A stretch of DNA of 64,000 nucleotides from an uncultured Desulfobacter sp. (GTDB lineage: Bacteria; Desulfobacterota; Desulfobacteria; Desulfobacterales; Desulfobacteraceae). Location: NCBI RefSeq assembly GCF_963666675.1, contig NZ_OY762929.1, positions 5,304,001-5,368,000 of the forward strand. The letters are read 5' to 3'. This document shows positions 1-9,209 of this stretch, one piece after another. Every line of letters starts with the position of its first letter. The stretch's first letter is position 1. Below the pieces are notes generated by a model. That model saw only the letters and a program-made list of their open reading frames with translations. It made no database searches and was not told the origin of the DNA. The position numbers were made by a program, and so were the translations under genes.

Positions 1-18
1 AAAACGCTTTTCTACGCC

Positions 19-3000
19 TTACACTGGCCGTCGCCTGCGTTGCCATGCGGCAACCAGGAGACCTGATGCCAGGAGTATCAGACTTCCGGGCAGAGGGACG
101 GAGGAGACCCCGGAGACGGCAATCAGTTGTCCCGATCCTGTGGCAAAGTCATAGGAAATACCGCCAAGGTAGTCGTTTCCGTCCAGATCTGCCAGGTAAT
201 AGAGGTTCATATCGCCGCAGACATTTATAATCTGCCCCTGGGCGTTAAATTTGATACCGGTAATGATTTCGGTGTAAAAGGCCGTGCTTTGGCTGTCTTC
301 ATTGCCGTCTAAAAGAAAAAGCATCTCCACGTCATCACCAAGGGTTAAGTTTCCCCAGGCAAAATTATCATTAAATCCGTCAAGGGGCGACGCCGTCGCC
401 ACGCCTGCCGAAAACAAATTGTGAACGCCGTTGTCACCACCTGTGAACGTCAGCATGACGTTGATGGTGTCCCACTCGGTGGTCCGGGTACTGTAATTGA
501 CAAAGTCTCCTGCGATGAAAAAGCGCGCCAACGCCTCCGGGTCGGACCCGCCAGCAACAAGGGCACCGTTTTCATCCACTGTGACATTGTCCATATAGGT
601 GTCGCCTTGGTCGCTGTAAAACGTACCCTGTTCCAGATAATCGCCCTTAAAATGTACCTCACCACCGTTGTTGAGGATGGTTCCCGCGTTGGTTGTGTTG
701 CCCCGGACGGTTGACCGGCCCTGGGTGAATTCCATTTCACCGGTGTTGGAGAGTGTGGACGCTGCAATGTCACCATTACCGGCCATCCGCCCGGTATTGA
801 CGATGGCGCTGCTGCTGTCCAACGTACCGGATACCAGGGACAAAGTCCCGTCTATCCGTACATCCCCGCCGGTATGGGTGTGGGTTCCCGAAAGGGTATA
901 GCGGCTGTTTTTTCCCACGGCCACTTTCCCAGTGGTGGCAACGGCCTGGGTCACCTTGAGGTTGGCCCCCGGGCCGTCCAAGGCATCCAGGGTGGTTTCG
1001 CCGCCGCTGCCGGCGGGTATCCGGGCGCCGTCAAATGTGCTGCTGCCGATGAAAAGATCTGAAAATTGATTGGTTGCCCCTTTGAGCGTCGTGGTGCCGC
1101 CGGCAAAATATCCTTTCCAGCCAGCGGCAGTGGTAGATGTGATGCCGTCATTCATGGTCAGATTGAAGTCCTGGTCCACGCCGGAAAGGTCTGCAGTGCC
1201 GTCCATGTTTGCGACATAACCAAAGGTCAAAAATGAATTGTGCTCGGTGGTGGTGCTGTTGATAATGCCGCCGTTGACGGATGCGCCGTTCAACAGGTGT
1301 ACCACGTTTTGGGTGTAGTACGCCTGTGGTTCTACGGTTTCGTCTTCTTCTGTTCCCGGCAGAATGAAGATACCGGGCCAGGAGAAATAGACAGGAACGT
1401 CGGAGTTCAACGCATATCCGTCCGGGCCGGTAGAGGAAAGTAAACCGGTAAGATAGACGACATTCCCCCCGCCGCTAAGCCGGATTCCATCGGCGGCCTC
1501 TCCTGAGGTTTCAAGGGTTCCGGATACATTGATGATATTCTTGTTTCCCGTTAACAGGACATGGGCCTGGCTTCCGGATGTTCCGGCATAACCGGAAAGG
1601 GTAACGGATGCGTCGGCACCTGCGTCAATCGCCGTGGCTCCTTCTCCCCATGTAGAGATGCTTCCGGAAATGGAAGCGAAATTACTGCCGGCGTTCAGGC
1701 CACGGCCCTCTTTCCCGTAAGTTACAATACTGCCGGATAAATTAATCCTGTCTGCCGTATCAACTGCATAGCCATAGTTGCCATGGGTTTTGACGCTGCC
1801 TGATATATTGATCTCTTCGGTCTGTTCTGTAACAATCGCATAATTGCCGTCGGTTTCAATTGATCCAGAAACGGTAATGGATGTTACATCCAGGGCATTA
1901 ATTCCGAAACTGTTTCCGGTTACATTTATATCTCCTGAAATATTGACCTCATCTGCGTAAAAAGCCAGGATTCCTGCCCCGCCGAAGCCCTCATGATTGA
2001 TAGTCCCCGATACAGTTATTGTGCCTGTGCCGCGGCTGTAAATGCTTTGTGTATAATCCCCACAGGTAGATATATTGCCGGCCATGTCAATGGTTGTCGG
2101 CCCTTTGGTGTAAATGGCCGAGGCATCCTCTCCAAAAGTTTCAATGACACCGGTATCCGTAATTTCAATGGTGCGGCCCGAATCAGCGAAAATACCGTCG
2201 GCTTCTTCTCCTTCGGTGATGACGGCACCGGACAATGTAATGTAGTTGTTGCCCCCGCCTGCATGAATCCCGCCGGACCCTTCTCCTTGTGTATGGAGCC
2301 GGCCGTCTACTGTTATCTGATTATCGCTGTTGATAATCACGGCCTCTGATTCACGGCCGCAGGTGTTAATCTCCCCTGAAATATCAATGACATTGCCGTC
2401 ACCTACATGCATCCCGCCGGCATAGTGCCCAAAGGTTTCTATGGTCCCGTCAACGGTAATGGTGTTAAAATTATCAGCTTTAATTCCGGATACCCTGGTT
2501 TGCCCTAATGGATACATAATCAAGCCGCCGTCGCCCCAAGAGGTGTTCCCCCGGTCATAGGGCGGACCGGTGCCGCTACCCTCAGTAATAATGTTGCCGG
2601 ACATCTTGATGGTATTGCAGTTACTGACCCGAATGGCGTCTGAACCGGTTCCGGATGAACTGATGGACCCCGAGACATTGATGGTATTATCCGTGCCGGC
2701 GTATATGCCTGCGGAACGCTGGCCACCCAAGGGATCGTATGATTCGGAAGCGGTGATCTCCACAGTGCCTGTCACGGTGATATAGTTGTCCAGGTTAACG
2801 ACAATCCCGGCACCATTCGTGCCCGAAGCATTGATAGCCCCGGATATATCAATGAGGTTGTTCCGGTTGGCATAGATACCTGTCCCACCGGTTGATGCCA
2901 GGCTCCCGCTCATTTGTATTTCATTATTATCATTGACATGAATACCGCTTATAAAATTGCCCGATGTGGACAGGGTGCCGTTCTGGGAAATATAATTGTT

Positions 3001-3498
3001 ATTATCCGCCCGGATGCCGCACACGGAGTCTGTGGAGAGCCGTGCGCCTGCGCTGATGGACACGATGTTTGATGCCCCGTTGTCAAGCGGCCCATTGCCG
3101 GTTAGGCCGAATATATCATCATCTCTCTCGTCGCCTTTGATGCGGATGCCCGCTCCGGAAAAATAATCCCACGCCAGGGTGTTTTCAACAAAGCTTCCGG
3201 ATTCAAGAATGATGGTATTTCCGCCTTCTCCTGTTCCGCCGGCATATATGGCAAAGGAATTCAGTCCCGCTGCGGTTATGGAACCGCCGGCCTGAACGGT
3301 CAGGGTTTCATTTTCTCCAAGTATAAAAGGGTTTTCCGGATGGGTGATGCTGCCGTTGGTGCCTGTTGTCTCATCTGAAATCAATATGTCGGCATTCAGG
3401 CGGCCCGGGCGGACCAGAAAAACGGCAATGAGTAAACACCCTGAAACGATTAGGGACAACCGGGCGACTTGATGGCGGGCTGAAACAGGCAGAAACAT
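19..3498 (-). CDS. Large beta-helix surface protein with PEP-CTERM-like sorting tail
   Basis: A 1159-residue exported protein. The ATG at 3498 is preferred over one ten codons upstream because AAGGAG lies 8 bases before it and the hydrophobic signal peptide (ending near LNAD) follows directly. Residues ~60-690 are dozens of degenerate ~35-residue repeats of the form I.VSGSI.T.G..A.GI, typical of right-handed beta-helix adhesins. Around residue 900-1120 is a non-repetitive region, then a C-terminal VPLPG motif, a hydrophobic helix and RRRR, the architecture of PEP-CTERM proteins processed by an exosortase. Role (inference): cell-surface or matrix protein. No exosortase gene is in the window. 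It is transcribed divergently from the CARDB protein at 3996. Part of its C-terminal half is duplicated at 8801-8901. Substrate or partner is unknown. Confidence 0.75.
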   Translation of the reverse strand: MFLPVSARHQVARLSLIVSGCLLIAVFLVRPGRLNADILISDETTGTNGSITHPENPFILGENETLTVQAGGSITAAGLNSFAIYAGGTGEGGNTIILESGSFVENTLAWDYFSGAGIRIKGDERDDDIFGLTGNGPLDNGASNIVSISAGARLSTDSVCGIRADNNNYISQNGTLSTSGNFISGIHVNDNNEIQMSGSLASTGGTGIYANRNNLIDISGAINASGTNGAGIVVNLDNYITVTGTVEITASESYDPLGGQRSAGIYAGTDNTINVSGSISSSGTGSDAIRVSNCNTIKMSGNIITEGSGTGPPYDRGNTSWGDGGLIMYPLGQTRVSGIKADNFNTITVDGTIETFGHYAGGMHVGDGNVIDISGEINTCGRESEAVIINSDNQITVDGRLHTQGEGSGGIHAGGGNNYITLSGAVITEGEEADGIFADSGRTIEITDTGVIETFGEDASAIYTKGPTTIDMAGNISTCGDYTQSIYSRGTGTITVSGTINHEGFGGAGILAFYADEVNISGDINVTGNSFGINALDVTSITVSGSIETDGNYAIVTEQTEEINISGSVKTHGNYGYAVDTADRINLSGSIVTYGKEGRGLNAGSNFASISGSISTWGEGATAIDAGADASVTLSGYAGTSGSQAHVLLTGNKNIINVSGTLETSGEAADGIRLSGGGNVVYLTGLLSSTGPDGYALNSDVPVYFSWPGIFILPGTEEDETVEPQAYYTQNVVHLLNGASVNGGIINSTTTEHNSFLTFGYVANMDGTADLSGVDQDFNLTMNDGITSTTAAGWKGYFAGGTTTLKGATNQFSDLFIGSSTFDGARIPAGSGGETTLDALDGPGANLKVTQAVATTGKVAVGKNSRYTLSGTHTHTGGDVRIDGTLSLVSGTLDSSSAIVNTGRMAGNGDIAASTLSNTGEMEFTQGRSTVRGNTTNAGTILNNGGEVHFKGDYLEQGTFYSDQGDTYMDNVTVDENGALVAGGSDPEALARFFIAGDFVNYSTRTTEWDTINVMLTFTGGDNGVHNLFSAGVATASPLDGFNDNFAWGNLTLGDDVEMLFLLDGNEDSQSTAFYTEIITGIKFNAQGQIINVCGDMNLYYLADLDGNDYLGGISYDFATGSGQLIAVSGVSSVPLPGSLILLASGLLVAAWQRRRRPV

Positions 3499-3995
3499 TT
3501 CCGACTCCTTTACACACAGGCAAAACAAAAGATTTACATTGGTCCTCGGGCTATCATCACCAGTATAAATACGCCCTGCCGCATCACCGGAAACGACAAA
3601 CGTAAAATCCAGCTCATACTTTTTTTTTCAGGCAAGGTCAATCAGGAAATCTCAGCCCCCCCTACTTAGTTGTCTTAAAAATTTGGGAAGCCCCCCCAGA
3701 TCTAAATAAAGCCGGTAGCCGATGTTATGAACAAGCCCGCCCCCCCCAATATGTAAAAAAAGTTCCTTTGTTAAGAAAAAAAATTCACAACCTTTTCGCC
3801 AAATATTAAAGAAAAATCGCCAAACGGCTTAATGTAAAGGCATGTTGCGAATTCAACAAATAAAATGAAAAAATAGTTATGATTTATTGATAAATCCGGC
3901 CCCATGCGGCATTTCGTAAACCCTTTAAAGCGGTATAAAAGTTGCAAACTCATTCACAATCTCATCAATTAATATTTTTTTGGGGGGGGTTAGAC
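3499..3995. other. Divergent intergenic region rich in homopolymer tracts
   Basis: This 497-bp gap separates two divergent genes for exported proteins. It contains an unusual number of mononucleotide runs: T9 at 3620-3628, C7 at 3656-3662, C7 at 3691-3697, C8 at 3740-3747, A-runs near 3755 and 3776, T7 at 3975-3981 and G8 at 3982-3989. The G8 tract forms the only purine-rich ribosome-binding sequence before the ATG at 3996. No convincing gene lies in the gap. Confidence 0.7.
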
Positions 3996-6146
3996 ATGCA
4001 GTGGCGTATGCTGACAAAGGGTTTTCAACGTATTGGGTTATGTGTTTGCATCAGTTTCATCGTAAATTTTTCAGGGAGCATCTTTGCACAGGATTTAGGT
4101 GTAGAAAATGTTTCCGTGTTTCCCCTTCAGGGGAAAGCCGGCGATGCCGTCACGCTGACGGCCGAAATAAAAAATTATTCAGGGATGGCATTCTCCATTC
4201 AGTATGGTTGGTTTTTATCTTCTGATGCCGATATCGATCAAGCAGAAGATATGGCCCTGGGAGACATCATAACCGATTATAGGCATCTGTATCAGAATCA
4301 GAGCCTGACGGTTTCAACGTCGGTAACGCTCCCGGCGTTCTTTGATGCCGAAACCCCCTCTTATATCGGACTTATCCTTGATCCGAACAATCTTTATGAT
4401 GAAAATCCGGACAACAATATCGGCAGCACGATGTTCACCTATACCGGCACGCCTCCCGGCACCATCAGCGATCCTCCCGGGGACAATTATCTGGATGCAG
4501 TTTGTGTCGGCACCGGTATAACAGACGGCAACTTGAACATTAAAATTACGTTTGCCGGTCCGCCCGGCAGTATGATCTCGCTCATTATGGGGATGGACCT
4601 GGATCAGAACCCATATACGACCGGCACCCATACGACGCTTCCAGGAACGGAAGCCATGGTGTCTCTTGTGTTTGAAAAGCTGACGCAATCGTCGGTTGTC
4701 TCCCTTCAGACGAATGCGGGGACATATTCCCTGGCGAATGCCGTCCTTTCCGACAACACGCTCTCCTTCACCATCCCGCTATCGCTTGTGGGAAACAATG
4801 ACGCAATGGATCTTTTCTGGGCACTGGATCATTCTGCCTCCCCAACCGCAGATTTCGACAGAATTCCGGATATCGGGGTTTTTGCGCTTGATACCCGGGA
4901 GGTTGTCGTGCGGCAGCCGGGTGATTCAACTATTCACGTTCAGGTCTCAGATCCCGTCGCCCAGCCCGGAGAAGATGAATTTCCCGATATTATTCACATG
5001 GCGGCTGACGTATGTGGTGATCAGTTGCACATGATTCTGACCTTTAACCATGGGGTTGATGTCATGGATATGCCGGCCACCAGCGAAGGCCTGTTTGTGT
5101 GGGTGGATATGGACAGCGATGCCGACCTCTCCACCGGATTTGCAAATACGGGCCGGACGCCGCCGTCCATGGGGATAGACCACAGGCTGACACTCCAGAT
5201 AGACGATCTTGCGGGCGTTGTTCCCAAACTGCTTTATGATTCCGATGGTGACGGTGATCCGGAGACGAGAATTATGGGGCTGCCGGTTAATGATATGTTC
5301 ATGCGGCTTAAAGATAATCAGATTATTCTGCGTATACCTCTGGTCTATCTGGGATACGGGGATGGCGCCGGTGCGCTGGCCGTTACCACCCTCAACAGCC
5401 GGGATATTCTGGGCGGCACCATTGATCGGCTGCCGGAAAGCGGAGCCTGGGATCTTCAGCAGGATTCTCTTTTGGTCCGGCAGGCTTGTGGGGCCAATAT
5501 TCGAAGTATAAAAGATCCGGCCGACGATTCTCTTTATGGTGCCGGCGGATGGGACAATGATGAACTGGTGAATGCCCGGATCTGTTTAGGAGATGATGCG
5601 ATTATTTTTTCCATTGATTATGAAAGCTATCTGCTGAGTAATGACGGGGCCACACTCATTTTCCTGGATACAGACCAAAATCCGGCCACCGGCCAATCTA
5701 CCCCAAATTTGGCAGGAAACCTCACCCTGGGGGCGGACTATATTCTGCGCACCTACTGGAATGATATTAAACTGCGCCAGGAAACGTATCTGTTTAAAAT
5801 GGTGCCGCCGGAACAGGTTTATACGGTGACCCAGCTTGCCACCCCGACCCAGGCCGATCGGCTTTATCTGACGCTGCCCCTGGATCTCCTAGGGTCTCCC
5901 GGCACCGCTGTGGATATCCTTATCCGAACAGCGTCATGGGGCGGTGGCGGCTCCGGCATCCTGCTTTCCAACGATGATCTGCCCAATACCACCGTTGTCG
6001 GTTTTTCCGTGCAGCCGGACCTTATACCCGGGGACCTTAACGGCGACAACGCTGTGGACGGCAGGGATCTGGCCGTGTGGATTCAAAATCCCGGGATTAT
6101 GGCGCTTGTCGACCTGGCAGCAAGTTTCGGGCAAACCGGCGGATAG
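3996..6146 (+). CDS. Secreted CARDB-domain protein with dockerin-like C-terminus
   Basis: A 716-residue exported protein of unknown function. A signal peptide occupies about residues 1-32 (cleavage near IFAQ). Residues ~35-135 resemble a CARDB adhesion domain. Then come about three repeats of a ~170-residue module, each with an Asp-rich loop of the type DLDQNPYTTG, DMDSDADLSTG or DTDQNPATG, which look like calcium-binding turns. The last 40 residues contain GDLNGDNAVDGRDL followed by DLAASFG, a single dockerin/EF-hand-like motif also present on the proteins at 6225 and 22335. The start at 3996 is chosen because the signal peptide begins there; an in-frame ATG at 3942 would place a G8 tract inside the gene. 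It is followed 78 bp later by the metallopeptidase-like gene, probably in one operon. Confidence 0.75.
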   Translation: MQWRMLTKGFQRIGLCVCISFIVNFSGSIFAQDLGVENVSVFPLQGKAGDAVTLTAEIKNYSGMAFSIQYGWFLSSDADIDQAEDMALGDIITDYRHLYQNQSLTVSTSVTLPAFFDAETPSYIGLILDPNNLYDENPDNNIGSTMFTYTGTPPGTISDPPGDNYLDAVCVGTGITDGNLNIKITFAGPPGSMISLIMGMDLDQNPYTTGTHTTLPGTEAMVSLVFEKLTQSSVVSLQTNAGTYSLANAVLSDNTLSFTIPLSLVGNNDAMDLFWALDHSASPTADFDRIPDIGVFALDTREVVVRQPGDSTIHVQVSDPVAQPGEDEFPDIIHMAADVCGDQLHMILTFNHGVDVMDMPATSEGLFVWVDMDSDADLSTGFANTGRTPPSMGIDHRLTLQIDDLAGVVPKLLYDSDGDGDPETRIMGLPVNDMFMRLKDNQIILRIPLVYLGYGDGAGALAVTTLNSRDILGGTIDRLPESGAWDLQQDSLLVRQACGANIRSIKDPADDSLYGAGGWDNDELVNARICLGDDAIIFSIDYESYLLSNDGATLIFLDTDQNPATGQSTPNLAGNLTLGADYILRTYWNDIKLRQETYLFKMVPPEQVYTVTQLATPTQADRLYLTLPLDLLGSPGTAVDILIRTASWGGGGSGILLSNDDLPNTTVVGFSVQPDLIPGDLNGDNAVDGRDLAVWIQNPGIMALVDLAASFGQTGG

Positions 6147-6224
6147 GGGCCTGACGGCGGCTACCGCCTTTGGGGTCGGACTAAACAAAAACATCAACGT
6201 ATGGAATCAGAAAAGGAAAAGATC

Positions 6225-8372
6225 ATGAAATTTACATTTGCCGGCGTATCCGTTGCATTGTTATGTTTTTTAAATTTGAGCCTTTCCCCCGCAAATGCGG
6301 ATGATACGGATCTGGATGTCACTTACATCCAACGGTTGCCGCAGTATGACTATGATGCAGAAAAAAACACCCCGGCGCCCGGAGACACGGTTACCTTTCA
6401 CGGACATATCAGGTATTGGGGGGATGAGGATCTTACGGAAGTGGCTTATACCTGGGCCATGGACAATATTGTTGTTGGCAGCGGTACATTGACCGACCTT
6501 CAACCGGGACGGGAGTATATTGTCACCCGGCAATGGGATTTTGAGGCCGGAGCTCACAGCATCAAGCTGACCGTTGATCCTGAAAACCGGGTCAGCGAAT
6601 TGAGCGAAACCAACAATGCCGTTGAAGACCGGACAGATGCCCTTATTGTCGGATTCTGGGTGGAGCAAACGGTTTACGACTATTTTCACCAATACCAGCA
6701 GGCGCTGGGGGTGGGTGCCAACTCCTGGGAAGACTGGGCGCAAAGGCAGATTTCAAGATGGAATACCATGTGCGCCCAAGCGGTATGGCCCTCTTCTCCG
6801 GACGGGGTAATAGACCGGTTCCGGCTGGGCAAAATCGTGGTGGTATCGGACGGTTCCCTTCCCCTTAACGGCGGCATTGCGACCAACCACCCGGACATGA
6901 CGGACAAAACCGTAGACCTGATGTGGGGCTTTCCATACACGACGGGCATGATCGAATTTTATTCCGACCACACAACAATTGATGACGGCAACCCTTTTTA
7001 TATTGAAAAATCCCTGCTCCATGAATTAGGGCATGCCCGGTATCTGATCGACAATTACGGGTTTGACGTTCACAATACCGACAGCCATCATGCCGTCCGG
7101 ATCTACGAGGGCGACATCTATGTTGCCGGCAGTGAATATATGCCCTTTGTGGCCTATGATGAGGTGCTTTATTACAATACCAGCGGCGGTGTCATGACCG
7201 GGCCCTATGAATTTGCCTGGTCACCCTATGAGGCTGCGGCGCTAAACCGCATCGCCGGCCTGCGGGCCACCTGTGGCAATTACAATGCGCCCTGCAATAT
7301 CGGTGCGTTTTTACAGGACCTGCCGGAGAACAATCATATTCTTATCGTGGACAAGGCGGGTTTGCCGATGCCCGGCGCGGATGTTTTGATCTATAACGCC
7401 ACCGGCAACGGCTCGGACTGGTACGGCAAAACCATAGACAACACCCCGGACCAATCCTATACAGCCGATGATGACGGTTACATCCATCTGCCCCGTAATC
7501 CCTTCAACCCAGGTGGACAGATCATTCATACCTATGGCCATGCCAACGGCACCATGGTGCTTCGTATCGCGCATTCGGATCATGTCTGGTATCGTTTTCA
7601 GGAAGTGGCGGACTACAATATGGAATATTGGAAAGGCAACACCCAAGATGCCTATTATACAATCGCCACTGACCTGGTCCCGGTGCAGACCTGCCCGCCG
7701 GCCGACATGGCAGAGAACAACGCAGAAAACTGGGAAGGCTGGGCCGAAGGCGGCATTGACGGGGAATCCTATTTTGAAAACGATACAAACCGGACGGCGC
7801 CGTGGAGCACCGGCCTTGCATCGGTCAAGTTTGTCACCGACGGCGCGTTTGACACCTATCTGCGTTATCCCGGGGCCTATGAGGCCCAATGGGATCTAAG
7901 CGAGGTTGACTATCTTTACATCAGCGTCTATGCCGAAAATCCAAGCGCATATAATTTCCAGGAAGGGCCGGCGGTGCGCCTGGTGGACCAGGACGGCAGT
8001 TACTTTGAATACAATTTTTATGAAAACGGCGGTGTCAAGACCCTGATTAACGATGCCGTGGGCCAATGGATCATGCTTGAAATTCCGCTGGATGCCCCGG
8101 AAGATCCGGAGGAAGGCTGGGGCCGAAGCCGGGTGGGCACACCGGACCTTGCCGGCATCCGCTATCTGGAAATCCATGCCGACACCTGGGACAGTGGGTT
8201 TACCCTGTGGATTGATGATACCTATTTTGATCCCCAGCCCTCGTGCTGCCCGGCCGACCTGGACAACGACCGGGATGTGGACGGAAAGGACCTGGCCCTA
8301 TTGGCCGCAGACCTTACGGCAGTGAATTTAAATGACTTTGCACAGGATTTCGGTAAAGCGGCCTGCCCATAA
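6225..8372 (+). CDS. Secreted CARDB protein with HELGH zinc-peptidase motif and dockerin-like tail
   Basis: A 715-residue exported protein. The start at 6225 has AAGGAAAA upstream and is followed directly by a signal peptide ending near NADD. Residues ~20-140 resemble CARDB. The middle carries HELGH at residues 266-270, the zinc-binding and catalytic signature of gluzincin/metzincin-type peptidases, although the third zinc ligand is not obvious. Residues ~510-670 look like a carbohydrate-binding-type beta-sandwich (LYISVYAENP, LWIDDTYF). The C-terminus has DLDNDRDVDGKDL and FAQDFG, the same dockerin-like tag as its neighbour. Inference: extracellular hydrolase held with the 3996 protein on a surface or matrix. 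Catalytic activity is unproven. Confidence 0.72.
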   Translation: MKFTFAGVSVALLCFLNLSLSPANADDTDLDVTYIQRLPQYDYDAEKNTPAPGDTVTFHGHIRYWGDEDLTEVAYTWAMDNIVVGSGTLTDLQPGREYIVTRQWDFEAGAHSIKLTVDPENRVSELSETNNAVEDRTDALIVGFWVEQTVYDYFHQYQQALGVGANSWEDWAQRQISRWNTMCAQAVWPSSPDGVIDRFRLGKIVVVSDGSLPLNGGIATNHPDMTDKTVDLMWGFPYTTGMIEFYSDHTTIDDGNPFYIEKSLLHELGHARYLIDNYGFDVHNTDSHHAVRIYEGDIYVAGSEYMPFVAYDEVLYYNTSGGVMTGPYEFAWSPYEAAALNRIAGLRATCGNYNAPCNIGAFLQDLPENNHILIVDKAGLPMPGADVLIYNATGNGSDWYGKTIDNTPDQSYTADDDGYIHLPRNPFNPGGQIIHTYGHANGTMVLRIAHSDHVWYRFQEVADYNMEYWKGNTQDAYYTIATDLVPVQTCPPADMAENNAENWEGWAEGGIDGESYFENDTNRTAPWSTGLASVKFVTDGAFDTYLRYPGAYEAQWDLSEVDYLYISVYAENPSAYNFQEGPAVRLVDQDGSYFEYNFYENGGVKTLINDAVGQWIMLEIPLDAPEDPEEGWGRSRVGTPDLAGIRYLEIHADTWDSGFTLWIDDTYFDPQPSCCPADLDNDRDVDGKDLALLAADLTAVNLNDFAQDFGKAACP

Positions 8373-8534
8373 ATGTGTCCCGTCGGGATAGACCCAGGCC
8401 TTCCAGCCGGTTTTACGCCAGGCGGTCACCCATCAGGTTTAAACTTGCTTTGGTGCTTTTTGAAACTTTTCTTGACAAAAAGAAAGTTCGCATCCTATGG
8501 CTTCCGATTATCTTAATAAGTAAAGGAACAACTA

Positions 8535-8821
8535 ATGGTTAAACGAGGAAATCAGCTGCGGTCTATTGTTGTCTTTCTTTTATTACTATTCGCCTGTCCT
8601 GCAGTACAGTCAGCTGATGATGAAGTATTCAAATACAGCCTCGGTGGGATGGTTCTGGATGATACGGCATATGAGCAATTGCTCCACAAGCCATTGTCAA
8701 ATCATTGAGAGCTCTTCCGGCACGCTATGATGCAAGGGACGAAAATATTTTCACACCGGCAAAGAATCAGGGCGACTGCGGTTCATGCTATGCCTTTGCC
8801 AGCGCGGGCGCCTCCGGGTAG
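8535..8821 (+). pseudogene. Broken papain-family (C1A) cysteine protease
   Basis: An ATG at 8535, preceded by AAAGGA, opens a reading frame with a clear signal peptide (LLLLFACPAVQSADD) that stops at 8706-8708 after 57 codons. In a shifted frame the sequence continues as LRALPARYDARDE and NQGDCGSCYAFASAG, the mature N-terminus and active-site cysteine region of papain-like peptidases, then stops at 8819-8821. The gene therefore has one frameshift near 8690-8705 and has lost everything after the active-site cysteine, including the His and Asn catalytic residues. The loss coincides with the start of sequence copied from the gene at 19-3498. A TTGACA at 8472 could be its old promoter. Confidence 0.75.
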
Positions 8822-8901
8822 GACCCGCCGGCGATAAGGGCACCGTTTTCATCCACCGTAATATTGTCCATATAGGTGTCTGCCTGGTCGCTGTGAAACG
8901 T
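8801..8901 (-). pseudogene. Duplicated fragment of a PEP-CTERM beta-helix gene
   Basis: This 101-bp stretch matches 522-624 of the first gene in the same orientation; by eye 81 of the 92 bases after the junction are identical, and most changes are silent or conservative in the minus-strand frame. It encodes TFHSDQADTYMDNITV, where the intact gene has TFYSDQGDTYMDNVTV. The homology starts at a shared AGCGCG inside the protease pseudogene, so a short-homology recombination joined the two. The conservation of protein sequence suggests it came from a paralogue rather than from the present gene. Confidence 0.75.
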
Positions 8902-8908
8902 TCTCCCC

Positions 8909-8935
8909 ACCCCAAACCTCATTAGGTTTTGGGGT
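8909..8935. terminator. Terminator-like hairpin
   Basis: ACCCCAAACCT pairs with AGGTTTTGGGGT around a four-base loop, with one bulged T. It directly follows the duplicated gene fragment and may be a leftover terminator. The T-tract after it is short. The rest of 8936-9120 shows no gene. Confidence 0.4.
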
Positions 8936-9124
8936 TTCAAAATTCCGCTTCATCAGATTCGGGCTACTGGCAGATTATGCTTGCTGTCCGTTGAACTGCA
9001 CAACACCTCGGGGACAAATTTTTTTTACATGCCTTGGCCTGGGTTGAGAACCCTTATCATTCAAGACATCCATGACAGATCCCACCCTCTTTTTATTCCC
9101 ATTTCTTTGCCCTGCAATGCGTCA

Positions 9125-9142
9125 CTGTCCCCTGGCTGACAG
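9125..9142 (+). promoter_or_regulatory. Candidate CooA-type operator upstream of cooS
   Basis: CTGTC and GACAG flank eight bases (CCCTGGCT). The TGTC-N8-GACA arrangement matches the spacing known for CO-responsive CooA sites (TGTCR-N6-YGACA), with one deviation at the R position. The centre is at about 9133.5. A weak -10-like TAGAAA at 9163-9168 would give a start near 9175, placing the site close to -42, as for class II CRP-family activation. A second dyad (GATAGTT and AACTATC, 9171-9196) sits just before the ribosome-binding site. Confidence 0.5.
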
Positions 9143-9209
9143 ATTTACTTTTTTGTTTGCTTTAGAAAATAGATAGTTACAACCGTAAACAACTATCAGC
9201 GGAGGCATT

